Source: CAG-390 sp045636385 | Lineage (GTDB): Bacteria > Bacillota > Clostridia > Oscillospirales > CAG-272 | Reading direction: 5' to 3' | DNA length: 64,000 nt | NCBI GenBank assembly: GCA_045636385.1 | Contig: JAZTXK010000048.1 | Coordinates: 62,001 to 126,000 of the forward strand | Shown: positions 51,074-58,696 of the stretch, piece after piece | Position numbering within the stretch: the stretch's first letter is position 1 | Layout: each line of letters opens with the position of its first letter | The notes under the pieces: generated by a model | Seen by the model: the letters and a program-made list of their open reading frames with translations, nothing else | Databases searched by the model: none | What the model was told of the DNA's origin: nothing | Translations under genes and position numbers: made by a program

Positions 51074-52423
51074 TTAGTCGCCAAGCGCCTCGCGAAGCTT
51101 AGCCGGCAGAAAAGAAAGATCGTACTTGGCTCCGAATTTCTCCTTGAACGCCCTCGTTTCCATAGCATCCCTCAGCATTCTTGCTTCAAAGCCTTCGACC
51201 TGAATGTTGTTATAAAGGTCAAGAATGATTTGATTGAGTTTGTAATCAAAGTACTTGTCGTCAAGTGCCATATTGAGCCTATAAGCATCGAATGCCATAA
51301 GATCTTCGTCCGAGGTGGAATTGATGTATCTTGCCAAAATAGTTTCAAAATCAGCTCGAGTGATCCTGTCGTCATAGGGAGAACCGTTACCGAGAGCAAT
51401 GATCTCGCGCTTCATAGGAAGGCTAGCCGCCTGACGGCAAATCGATTTTATATCAGCACCTGAATATCCGGCAAAACGATCAGCGAGCCACTCGGGTGTT
51501 ACGTCAGAAGCGCAAGGGATATCAACGCGACCCTTTACCTTGGGATCCTTGCCGAGAGAAATTCTGGCAAGCTGCTCTCTTGCCGGAGCATCGGGCATAG
51601 GAACGTAGATCTGTGTGTCAAATCTGCCTCCGCGAAGAACTGCGCTATCCAATGCCCAGGGGCGATTGGTTGCCGCTATTACGATTCTGACCTGTCCGGG
51701 TTTTGCTTTTGCGGTAAATCCATCCATATACGTAAGTAGCGTCGTAAGCTGCTCCCGGGTGTGCGTTGATTCGTCACCCTCACGGGAAGCCGCGATAGCA
51801 TCAATTTCATCGAAGAAGATGATACACTTTTCCAGCTTATTCGCCTGCTCGAATATCTCGGCAATGATCTTTGCACCGTCACCGACAAGATTTGCCATTA
51901 CGTCCTTGATCTGGACAACGGCAATTTTACAGCCCAGAGCACCTGCAAGGCATTTTACTGCATGGGTCTTACCCGTACCGGGAGGTCCGTAAAGTAAAAC
52001 CTGAATACCTCTGTCGTTTCCGCGATATTTGCGGTAGATGGGTGCGTATTTAGGATCCATAGGGGCAAAAATATTGACTACGAACTGGTCTCGAAGATCC
52101 TTGAGACCGGCGATATCGCCGAGAGTCAGCTCAGGTATCGGAGCTGCAAACCAATCTGTTGCCTTAATTTTCTCTTCGCTTGCCCCCGAAGCCCTCGCGG
52201 GCTTCGGGATGGTGGGATTTGCAAGGAAGGCGCCGATCTCATTAACTACGGTACGGTAGTAACTACGGTGCGATTCTATGAGGTTGCTCTTCTTAAGTTC
52301 ATCCTCTGCATCGCGAACGGCAAGCTTGCCCATCTCTATCGCGCGAGGGATATTGTTATCCTTGCGCGCCTCGTTGTATTCTTTTACGTAGTTTTCAACC
52401 CTTGAAATCGGTATCTGATTCAA
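51074..52423 (-). CDS. Vps4/katanin-type AAA+ ATPase with N-terminal MIT-like domain
   Basis: 449 aa with a TTG start at 52423, 2 nt after the upstream stop and 8 nt after GGGAG. Residues 5-68 give a three-helix MIT-like bundle ('VENYVKEYNEARKDNNIPRA', 'LAVRDAEDELKKSN', 'YYRTVVNEIGAFL'). The AAA+ core shows 'LGDIAGLKDL', Walker A GPPGTGKT (146-153), Walker B IIFFDE (201-206), second region of homology 'AATNRPWALDSAVLRGGRFD' and 'GYSGADIKSICRQAA'. This is the classic meiotic-clade AAA signature of Vps4, katanin and spastin. It directly follows the Snf7-like gene. The likely job is ATP-driven removal of subunits from the filament. Confidence 0.85.
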   Translation of the reverse strand: MNQIPISRVENYVKEYNEARKDNNIPRAIEMGKLAVRDAEDELKKSNLIESHRSYYRTVVNEIGAFLANPTIPKPARASGASEEKIKATDWFAAPIPELTLGDIAGLKDLRDQFVVNIFAPMDPKYAPIYRKYRGNDRGIQVLLYGPPGTGKTHAVKCLAGALGCKIAVVQIKDVMANLVGDGAKIIAEIFEQANKLEKCIIFFDEIDAIAASREGDESTHTREQLTTLLTYMDGFTAKAKPGQVRIVIAATNRPWALDSAVLRGGRFDTQIYVPMPDAPAREQLARISLGKDPKVKGRVDIPCASDVTPEWLADRFAGYSGADIKSICRQAASLPMKREIIALGNGSPYDDRITRADFETILARYINSTSDEDLMAFDAYRLNMALDDKYFDYKLNQIILDLYNNIQVEGFEARMLRDAMETRAFKEKFGAKYDLSFLPAKLREALGD

Positions 52424-52425
52424 CG

Positions 52426-53073
52426 TTATTCTCCCTTTCTTTCTTCGTCAAGCATTGCCGCGATAGCGTCAATACGAGCTTCATCGGAAGCGCTTACGCT
52501 TTCGTCGGGCTTGGCAGCCGGCTGAGTGGTTGTAATTCCGGAAACGAGGCGAGCCTCGAGGGATTTCTTGATATTGTCCACACGCTGAGTACGCTTGGGG
52601 TCTTTGTTTTCCTTCTTGCCGTAGATCTTTTCATACGCGGACATATGTGAACTCGACATCTCGGAGCGAAGAGATTTTACACTCTTACGTGCATTGGCGA
52701 GAGCTTCACGAAGACTCTTGTATTCCTTGCCGAGCTTGGTAAAGTCGGGAGCCTTTGCGAATACTGCTTTGCAAGCCTTGAGAGCTTTGGGCAGCTTACC
52801 GAGTCTTGCCATTACCTTCGCCGTAATAGCACAGGTCTTGATTTCAAGCTCAACTGCGGCGAGCTCTTCACCGAATTCCTGGAAATCGGCGATCATATCA
52901 ACAAGCTCGTTGACATAGTCATTGTTATCCATCTTTGCAGCCTCATAAGCTGCATCCGAAAGCTGATTTACGAGGTTTTCGATATCCTTGCGCTGTTCTC
53001 CAATCTCAACGATTGTTTCTGCGATAAGGACTTCCTGCTGGAACTCCTTATCCTTGATAGTTTTTTTAGACAT
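52426..53073 (-). CDS. Snf7/CHMP-like helical protein with MIM-like tail (ESCRT-III-like)
   Basis: 215 aa. A long helical region (about 10-150) includes a basic/amphipathic start 'MSKKTIKDKEFQQEVL', 'VELEIKTCAITAKVMARLGK' and 'LPKALKACKAVFAKAPDFTK' then 'LGKEYKSLREALANARKSV'. By eye this last part follows the CHMP3/Vps24 pattern, where 'GSLQKSTEVMKAM' is followed by '...PEI...M.ELSKEM'. A flexible Thr/Pro/Ser linker leads to an acidic amphipathic C-terminal helix ('SDEARIDAIAAMLDEERK') placed and shaped like an MIT-interacting motif. It lies 2 nt before the Vps4-like gene. A membrane-binding polymer is inferred; a PspA/Vipp1-like or generic coiled coil is the alternative. Confidence 0.6.
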   Translation of the reverse strand: MSKKTIKDKEFQQEVLIAETIVEIGEQRKDIENLVNQLSDAAYEAAKMDNNDYVNELVDMIADFQEFGEELAAVELEIKTCAITAKVMARLGKLPKALKACKAVFAKAPDFTKLGKEYKSLREALANARKSVKSLRSEMSSSHMSAYEKIYGKKENKDPKRTQRVDNIKKSLEARLVSGITTTQPAAKPDESVSASDEARIDAIAAMLDEERKGE

Positions 53074-53117
53074 AACTGTATTCCTCCTGATATATGATTT
53101 TTGTATTATTTTTAGTA

Positions 53118-53837
53118 TTAGTTGCCGTACTTTTTCTGAAGCTGAGCCACTCTGTCTTTAACCTCCCGTGCTGCGGAAGTGTCGGACTCGCTTGCGGAAA
53201 CAGGAGCTGTATATTCTTCTCCATATTTCTTCTGAAGCTCAGCCAATCTGTCTGCAACAGCATGCGAAGCGGCGCTTCCCGAGTAATTAGCTTTCATAAT
53301 AGCGGCACGCTCCTTGATCTTTCTCTTAGCTGCCTCAAGCTCTTTCTCGTCCTTGATGCTGCGTGCCATCTTATTTTCAATTTTGTTGATGATAGCGAGA
53401 ACCATATCTACCACCTTGCCGATCTCGCTCTCGTTATTGACCATAGCAGGAAGCTTCTTTTCGGGAATGACCTTAATAACGTATGAATACCACTCATAGT
53501 CGATAAGAGATGCAATATACATTTCGAGGTCGAGAAGGATCTCACGCACTCTGAGAAAATCATCGGTCTTATCATTGTTATGACTGATCTGTGTTTCTAA
53601 TCTAGAGATCGCATCGTTAATACGAACAAGCTCTCTTTCACTTGCCGAGGATCTGCTTTTTGCTAACAGCTCGCGTTCTCTCTGCTCAAGCATATTCTCA
53701 AGTTCCACCTCATTGCGGTCAAACTTTGAGATCTTTTCATCCAGATGAGTTACAACTGCAGTGACGATTTCAGCCTCTTCGGCAGCTCTTTTCTCGATCG
53801 ACTTTTTTCTATTGCTAAAAATCGTATCAATTATCAT
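53118..53837 (-). CDS. Coiled-coil protein with two tandem MIM-like tails
   Basis: 239 aa. Residues 10-190 are coiled-coil/helical: 'KKSIEKRAAEEAEIVTAVV', 'VELENMLEQRERELLAK', 'RINDAISRLETQISHNND' and 'KDEKELEAAKRKIKERAAI'. The C-terminus has two copies of one motif 30 residues apart: 'HAVADRLAELQKKYG' and 'REVKDRVAQLQKKYGN'. Each fits the MIM1 pattern LxxRLxxL(K/Q) of ESCRT-III tails. The region between is Ser/Thr-rich. AAAGGAG precedes the start. It is probably a second ESCRT-III-like subunit or a scaffold that recruits several MIT-bearing enzymes at once. Confidence 0.6.
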   Translation of the reverse strand: MIIDTIFSNRKKSIEKRAAEEAEIVTAVVTHLDEKISKFDRNEVELENMLEQRERELLAKSRSSASERELVRINDAISRLETQISHNNDKTDDFLRVREILLDLEMYIASLIDYEWYSYVIKVIPEKKLPAMVNNESEIGKVVDMVLAIINKIENKMARSIKDEKELEAAKRKIKERAAIMKANYSGSAASHAVADRLAELQKKYGEEYTAPVSASESDTSAAREVKDRVAQLQKKYGN

Positions 53838-53854
53838 TGTATTTATCTCCTTTA

Positions 53855-54394
53855 TTATTTTTGACTGTGTTTGGTTGTCGTGACTCTGTAAATATTCACG
53901 CTTTTAAGCATTAGCATATTTAACTTCAACAGAGCCGCAACCTCGGGATCGTTCTTGAGAGATGACTCAAGAATGTTGGGGAACTCCTCCGCAGAAACGC
54001 GCTTTGCAATTTCACGGATGTGGACAAGAAGCTTATCTCTCAAGTACATCGAGTACCCCTCAAAGGTGTTATTAATAAACTCACTCTCATATAAATATGA
54101 GATATCACCTTCTTTTATAAACGGCAATCCTTTTCCATCCAAGGAAGATGCATCAACGTTTCTTCTTGAAACAATAACGCTGCCGTTTGCGGAATACCCT
54201 CTTCCGTCATCACCGAATCCCCAAGGGATTTCGATATCTCCAACACGGAGGCACCAATAAAGATTGTCGGATTCATAAAAGCAATAGTCGGGGAAGACGT
54301 TTTGCTTCTTTGCCTCCACAAAAGGCTTGGTGCTGTACGCCGCAATAAATCTCTTGCCGTTAATAACGGATACTCGCTTTGTTTTCCAAAACAT
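53855..54394 (-). CDS. First gene of TU-B; possible SPFH/band-7-like protein
   Basis: 179 aa from the ATG at 54394 (GAGGGTG upstream); the longer frame runs through the promoter. The N-terminal half is beta-rich ('RFIAAYSTKPFVEAKKQ', 'YCFYESDNLYWCLRVGDIEI', 'YSANGSVIVSRRNVDASSL'). The C-terminal half is helical ('YLRDKLLVHIREIAKRVSAE') and ends 'MLMLKSVNIYRVTTT'. The order resembles SPFH/virion-core-type domains, but only weakly. There is no TM helix. It precedes the coiled-coil genes, so it may be a membrane or scaffold partner. Confidence 0.5.
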   Translation of the reverse strand: MFWKTKRVSVINGKRFIAAYSTKPFVEAKKQNVFPDYCFYESDNLYWCLRVGDIEIPWGFGDDGRGYSANGSVIVSRRNVDASSLDGKGLPFIKEGDISYLYESEFINNTFEGYSMYLRDKLLVHIREIAKRVSAEEFPNILESSLKNDPEVAALLKLNMLMLKSVNIYRVTTTKHSQK

Positions 54395-54421
54395 TTTTTC
54401 ACCCTCGAACGTTGTGACAAT

Positions 54422-54450
54422 ATTATAACACATTCTATCTTTATACTCAA
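54422..54450 (-). promoter_or_regulatory. Promoter of TU-B (ESCRT-like unit)
   Basis: On the minus strand TTGAGT (54450-54445), 17-nt spacer, TATAAT (54427-54422). It lies 28 nt before the start codon of the first TU-B gene and after the Hsp70-like gene and its hairpin. Confidence 0.75.
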
Positions 54451-54454
54451 GCAA

Positions 54455-54520
54455 ATATATCCCGTTTTTCGGGAAATAGAACTGCACTTCCAAATTTTTG
54501 CCCAAAATTTGAAAGTGCAG
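54455..54520 (-). terminator. Hairpin pair ending TU-A
   Basis: A long inverted repeat CTGCACTT.CAAATTTT/AAAATTTG.AAGTGCAG (54482-54520), 26 nt past the Hsp70-like stop, followed by a second small hairpin CCCG/CGGG (54461-54473). The T-tract is weak, so read-through into TU-B is possible. Confidence 0.55.
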
Positions 54521-54545
54521 AGATAATATATACAATATGGTTAGT

Positions 54546-56051
54546 CTATTCTGAAAGCAAGCTGTCTAAAAAATTCCGACATTTTTCACAAATATTCGGA
54601 CCGTCAAGAAAGTTTTCAACAATTCTAAAATAACGCATATGTTTTTCTTTAAGCTCATCGTACATCTTTTGTAAACGGATCGAATCAGAGTTCAGAACAG
54701 GATCGCGCGCTACCGCAGTCCTTCCTACATCCGTATTCCAAGCCGCCTTCACTGCTGCACCAAGTGCAACAACGTTTTCCGAAGCGAGCGTCACGTACTT
54801 TTTGTCTTTGTTGGCATCCTTTATTCGCAAAGCTCCATCATCTGCCTCCTTATCAACCAAAAGCACATTTGGAACGGGGATTATAAAATCCTGACAAATA
54901 TGTGTTATGACCGTTTCTCTCAAAGCCTTTATCCTTGCAGTTCCGCCGGTAAAAATAATGTGAGAAACCTTCTTATTATTCAATCGGTCTTTATTTAGGT
55001 TGATATAATAATTTATATGCTCAGCGCACTGAATAAAGCAGTTTTCGATGTTTATGGAGCGGTCATCTTCGCTCGTGTAGATTCCAACATAAATCGTATC
55101 GTCTTTTATTGAGTCGCCGATCTGATTCTTTTGCAAGACGAACTTCTTGATTTTTGTTTTACCGTCTTTGGTCAGCGTAGATTCCACGCTCATAGTTTGA
55201 GGAGTCGTGTCATTTTCATTGCCTTGGAAAAAGTCCATCTTGCTCTTTTCCACAGAATAATCAAACAACGGAGGATCTCGCTTCTCACCTCTTACATTCA
55301 ATATCATGCTGTTTTTGTATATCTGAGTGCAAAGCTCCCCGGTTATCTGCTTGCCCATCTTGATATCCATTCTTCCATTTTCAATACTTGCAGGATAGGT
55401 GATAGGGCAAATACTGATAGAATCGTCTTCGGGACACTTGTTGGCTTGGATGACGGTCATATCAAGCGTATATCCACCAAAATCTGCAACAAGGATCAGA
55501 TCGCCGTCTTTGATCTTATTTTTATATTCGTTGACATTTTGATGTGCCTTGTTATAGGCAATAGCGGCAAGAACAGGCTCGGAAGCGTATGTAATCTCAA
55601 TTTCTTTAGATACTCCAAAAACACTCCGGCAAGTATTGAAAATAATCTCTCTAAGTTTTTCGCAATATTCGCTCTGGTTGGTCGGAGCAGTGTACGTGGG
55701 ATGACCGAAGCATACCCTCTCCAATGCAGAAAAATCGTATTCGATAGTACCTATTTTGCATTGTTTTATGATACGGAACAATTCCGTCATATATGCTTCA
55801 ACGAAAACTTTGCTACCCTCCTGACCAATATCCTCCTTCAAAGAATCAATGATCACTGTATCAGTGCTCTTATCAAAAGCATATTGAAAATATACTTTTT
55901 GATCTTTGGTCATAACGGTTGCAAAAAATTTGTCATCAAGGAAGCTATCGTAAAAAATTATCGGTTCTTTATCTTTATCCTCATATCCCACTACGCTGAC
56001 CGAGCTGCTTCCGAAATCAATACCAAGATACTTTATGTTTATATTTGGCAT
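54546..56051 (-). CDS. Hsp70/actin-fold ATPase (divergent DnaK-like)
   Basis: 501 aa. Phosphate-1 loop 'YLGIDFGSSSVSVVGYED' (residues 8-25), phosphate-2 'LILVADFGGYTLDMTVIQ' (about 190) and adenosine motif 'HIIFTGGTARIKALRETV' (about 370) show an intact actin/Hsp70 ATPase. The usual C-terminal substrate-binding domain and lid of DnaK are lacking; instead a helical tail with 'SIRLQKMYDELKEKHMRYF' ends in a 'CEKCRNF' pair. Similar Hsp70-like ATPases occur in bacterial conflict operons. It is the last gene of TU-A. It may act as a sensor or chaperone for the other proteins. Confidence 0.85.
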   Translation of the reverse strand: MPNINIKYLGIDFGSSSVSVVGYEDKDKEPIIFYDSFLDDKFFATVMTKDQKVYFQYAFDKSTDTVIIDSLKEDIGQEGSKVFVEAYMTELFRIIKQCKIGTIEYDFSALERVCFGHPTYTAPTNQSEYCEKLREIIFNTCRSVFGVSKEIEITYASEPVLAAIAYNKAHQNVNEYKNKIKDGDLILVADFGGYTLDMTVIQANKCPEDDSISICPITYPASIENGRMDIKMGKQITGELCTQIYKNSMILNVRGEKRDPPLFDYSVEKSKMDFFQGNENDTTPQTMSVESTLTKDGKTKIKKFVLQKNQIGDSIKDDTIYVGIYTSEDDRSINIENCFIQCAEHINYYINLNKDRLNNKKVSHIIFTGGTARIKALRETVITHICQDFIIPVPNVLLVDKEADDGALRIKDANKDKKYVTLASENVVALGAAVKAAWNTDVGRTAVARDPVLNSDSIRLQKMYDELKEKHMRYFRIVENFLDGPNICEKCRNFLDSLLSE

Positions 56052-56066
56052 ATCTAGTACTCCTTA

Positions 56067-56714
56067 TTAGTATCTTTGACCGCGTGCATCCGCAAGTACC
56101 TCAATAACGTCTTCTATCTGTTCTGTCAGAAATTCGATCGAGTTTGAGCCTCTTGTTCTGGTCAAAGACTTGATCGCATTACACACTCCGGTTCTCAGCT
56201 TCTCTTCTCTATCCGATATTTCCTCATAATATGAGTCTTTATGAACTATAAGTTCCTCAAGCTCCTTAATTTTTTTGCTCTCAGCATCGTCAGATTGAGC
56301 AGAGGGCGCGACTTTCTCCGCTTCAAGGTCATTAATGCGCGCAATAAGCTTTGCGTTATTCTTAATCTCTTCCTTAAGCTTCAACTCAAGCTCTTCGATC
56401 ATTGCGCAATTTTCAAAGACCGGCACGACATTTTCATTGAGCGTGAGCTTTACCTCTCGTAGCTCTTCGATCAAAATTTCCATTACCTTGTTGTTCTGAC
56501 GCAATACTTCCTCATACATATAGGTAAGGTCGCGTACCTCATCATTTTCTGTTGCATCTCCGCCTTTTGGTGCAGGCTCTTTATCATCAGTATCAACAGC
56601 TACGTTTCTTTTGGACTTGAGTACAAAAACTACAAGAACCGCCGTAACCGTTATCGAGAGCAATAGCACATATCCCAACATACATGCTGCGAGTATCTGC
56701 AAAATATTTTCCAT
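56067..56714 (-). CDS. Single-TM coiled-coil membrane protein
   Basis: 215 aa. An N-terminal TM helix (about 7-32, 'ILAACMLGYVLLLSITVTAV') is followed by a Lys/Arg stop and an acidic linker. Two coiled-coil regions (about 65-110 and 100-160: 'EELELKLKEEIKNNAKLIAR', 'KKIKELEELIVHKD') and a C-terminal helical part 'SIEFLTEQIEDVIEVLADAR' complete it. The coiled coils would face the cytoplasm. It could tether the cluster's proteins to the membrane. It lies 15 nt before the Hsp70-like gene. Confidence 0.7.
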   Translation of the reverse strand: MENILQILAACMLGYVLLLSITVTAVLVVFVLKSKRNVAVDTDDKEPAPKGGDATENDEVRDLTYMYEEVLRQNNKVMEILIEELREVKLTLNENVVPVFENCAMIEELELKLKEEIKNNAKLIARINDLEAEKVAPSAQSDDAESKKIKELEELIVHKDSYYEEISDREEKLRTGVCNAIKSLTRTRGSNSIEFLTEQIEDVIEVLADARGQRY

Positions 56715-56735
56715 TACTATACCCCCTATTATTTA

Positions 56736-58682
56736 TTAATTGCTTTTACATAGCTTATTCAAGCTTTCATTATAATCCCAATGATGCCCGAAGTTTAATT
56801 CGAGAAACCAAACCGAGCTATCTACTGTAATATTATCGCCAAAGACTATTTCTCTTAAATCTAAAGGATAAAGGTTATATAGCTTCCTTACAGCCTCTTC
56901 ATTAAGCTTTACCATTCCCAAATCACCGCGAACTACCAATCTTTTAGGATGGTAGTTGGATCCGTCGACACGACTTAGTTGCTGACCGTTATTTAAGAGA
57001 TTAGCATCTCGCGAAGTCAAACAGATACATACTGTATCTTCACAAGAACCTTCTTTGATACGATAAACTTGCAAGCGCTTCGAGCCATCAAAGTGGATCC
57101 CTAATTTCGGAGCGTCTATCGGAATAGTTGTAATACGCGAGAAGGAATTCTTTTCTACGGCAAACTGACAACAGGTACAAACGTAAATTTCCACATCAAA
57201 CATTCTCTTAAAAGCCGCATTACGCCCACACCGTGGGCAAACGGCTATTTCCGAAATCACAAAATCGACCTCGTTTGTCGGAGCCACTCTGACTGCGTTA
57301 AGATAATCAAGGGCGTTAGTCAGTTGCTCAATACTATCCATCTGATTAACGATCTTTGTAACCATAACCTTGACTTCGCCAACATCGCTATGTGTCTGTT
57401 TTACAGATTCGTACATATCAAACAACAGCTTCTTGTTCTCTTGGTCGAGCGAATAGATCGCATCGGTTACCTTCTTCAAAAGCTCTGCTGAGGAAATATC
57501 ATCATTATTCTTACCGTTGCGAAGCTCGCCTAAAATCTTATCGAGCCTTTTATTGATATTATTCTCGCTCTTTTTGAGAAGATCATTGACAGAATAAACG
57601 ATCTCTTGCTGTTGATTATTGATATCTCGCTTAAAGGCTTCAAAATATTCCACGCCGACGATCTTACCCGCAAGCATTTTCATTTCCTTTATAAGCTTTT
57701 CACCGGTATCGTTACCAACGTGCCGAATCTCTCGAAGCACCGCTTCGAACTTTTCCTTTATTTCATCATCCTGAACAGACTCAATAATGCTGAATGTTTC
57801 ACCGCAGCTGAGGCAATGAACATTGTTGTCGCTGTCTTTGTAAACGTTTCTTCCGGTTGCTTGGCATGCGGGACACTCAAGACGGAAATAACAAAACGGA
57901 TCTGTTTTGGCTATATGGTCGATCTTGATTTCCGAAAAGCTTTTTCCGGTCTGCTCGCAAATCTGCTCCATATAGTTAAACGCAGGCTTGAGAGTTTCAA
58001 TAAGATCGTCGTTTCCCTCTTTTATCATATGCTGAATGATCTTTATCATATCCTGGTCTTTTGAGCTCATTCTGAGATATTTTAGCTCATATACCTGATT
58101 ATGGATAAGGTCTAACAGTCCTCGAACTGCCTTAGGTACTTTATTCAATTCTACTCCAAACAGATCTCGGCAAATATCTTCTTTTTTTACATTCAGACTT
58201 TTATTTTGAGCATCATCTGTTTGTTTTGCCACTTCGTCAAGCACTTTATCAATAGCCTTTTTGAATGTTCTGATCATTTCGTCGGCTTCCGAATTGGTCA
58301 TACCATCAATCCGATGCAACCATCCCAAAATATCACCTTCCGAAAGCTCAAGCGTACGGTTGAACTTTTTGGACATCTTCTTAGACATCCGGTTATAATC
58401 AAGTCTATCGATAAACTCCTCAAGCTGAGCTTTTTGATTGGAATTTAGCTTATTGATATAATCAATAAGTTCTCTAAAAAGTTTTTTTCTTGCCTTGACC
58501 TTATTGGTGAAGAAGAAGGTGCCGTCAGGAAAGACCCGTTGAACCACGCTCTCCATAAATTCCTCACCCGCACCGCCTGCAACGGATTCTATAAGCTCGC
58601 CTACGATATTCCCCGCTACCATCTTAGCTCTTTTAAGCCAAGCGCAAGAAATAAAGATTAATAAATATTCTACAATTTCCAT
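56736..58682 (-). CDS. Zinc-ribbon and coiled-coil protein (648 aa)
   Basis: An N-terminal hydrophobic segment ('MEIVEYLLIFISCAWLKRA') and a Gly-rich 'LIESVAGGAGEEFMESV' may bind membrane. A first zinc ribbon lies near residue 275 ('CPACQATGRN' ... 'HCLSCGETF'), and a second near 490 ('CPRCGRNAAF' ... 'CTCCQF'). Long coiled coils lie between ('NDLLKKSENNINKRLDKIL', 'KVMVTKIVNQMDSIEQL'). The C-terminal 150 residues are a beta-rich domain. I do not recognise the whole architecture. It lies between two membrane-protein genes in TU-A. Confidence 0.7.
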   Translation of the reverse strand: MEIVEYLLIFISCAWLKRAKMVAGNIVGELIESVAGGAGEEFMESVVQRVFPDGTFFFTNKVKARKKLFRELIDYINKLNSNQKAQLEEFIDRLDYNRMSKKMSKKFNRTLELSEGDILGWLHRIDGMTNSEADEMIRTFKKAIDKVLDEVAKQTDDAQNKSLNVKKEDICRDLFGVELNKVPKAVRGLLDLIHNQVYELKYLRMSSKDQDMIKIIQHMIKEGNDDLIETLKPAFNYMEQICEQTGKSFSEIKIDHIAKTDPFCYFRLECPACQATGRNVYKDSDNNVHCLSCGETFSIIESVQDDEIKEKFEAVLREIRHVGNDTGEKLIKEMKMLAGKIVGVEYFEAFKRDINNQQQEIVYSVNDLLKKSENNINKRLDKILGELRNGKNNDDISSAELLKKVTDAIYSLDQENKKLLFDMYESVKQTHSDVGEVKVMVTKIVNQMDSIEQLTNALDYLNAVRVAPTNEVDFVISEIAVCPRCGRNAAFKRMFDVEIYVCTCCQFAVEKNSFSRITTIPIDAPKLGIHFDGSKRLQVYRIKEGSCEDTVCICLTSRDANLLNNGQQLSRVDGSNYHPKRLVVRGDLGMVKLNEEAVRKLYNLYPLDLREIVFGDNITVDSSVWFLELNFGHHWDYNESLNKLCKSN

Positions 58683-58696
58683 ATCATCCTCGTTTT

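Noticed and set aside
54546..56051. Normal DnaK chaperone
   Set aside because: ATPase motifs are present, but the substrate-binding domain and lid are missing, the length is 501 and no grpE or dnaJ is nearby.
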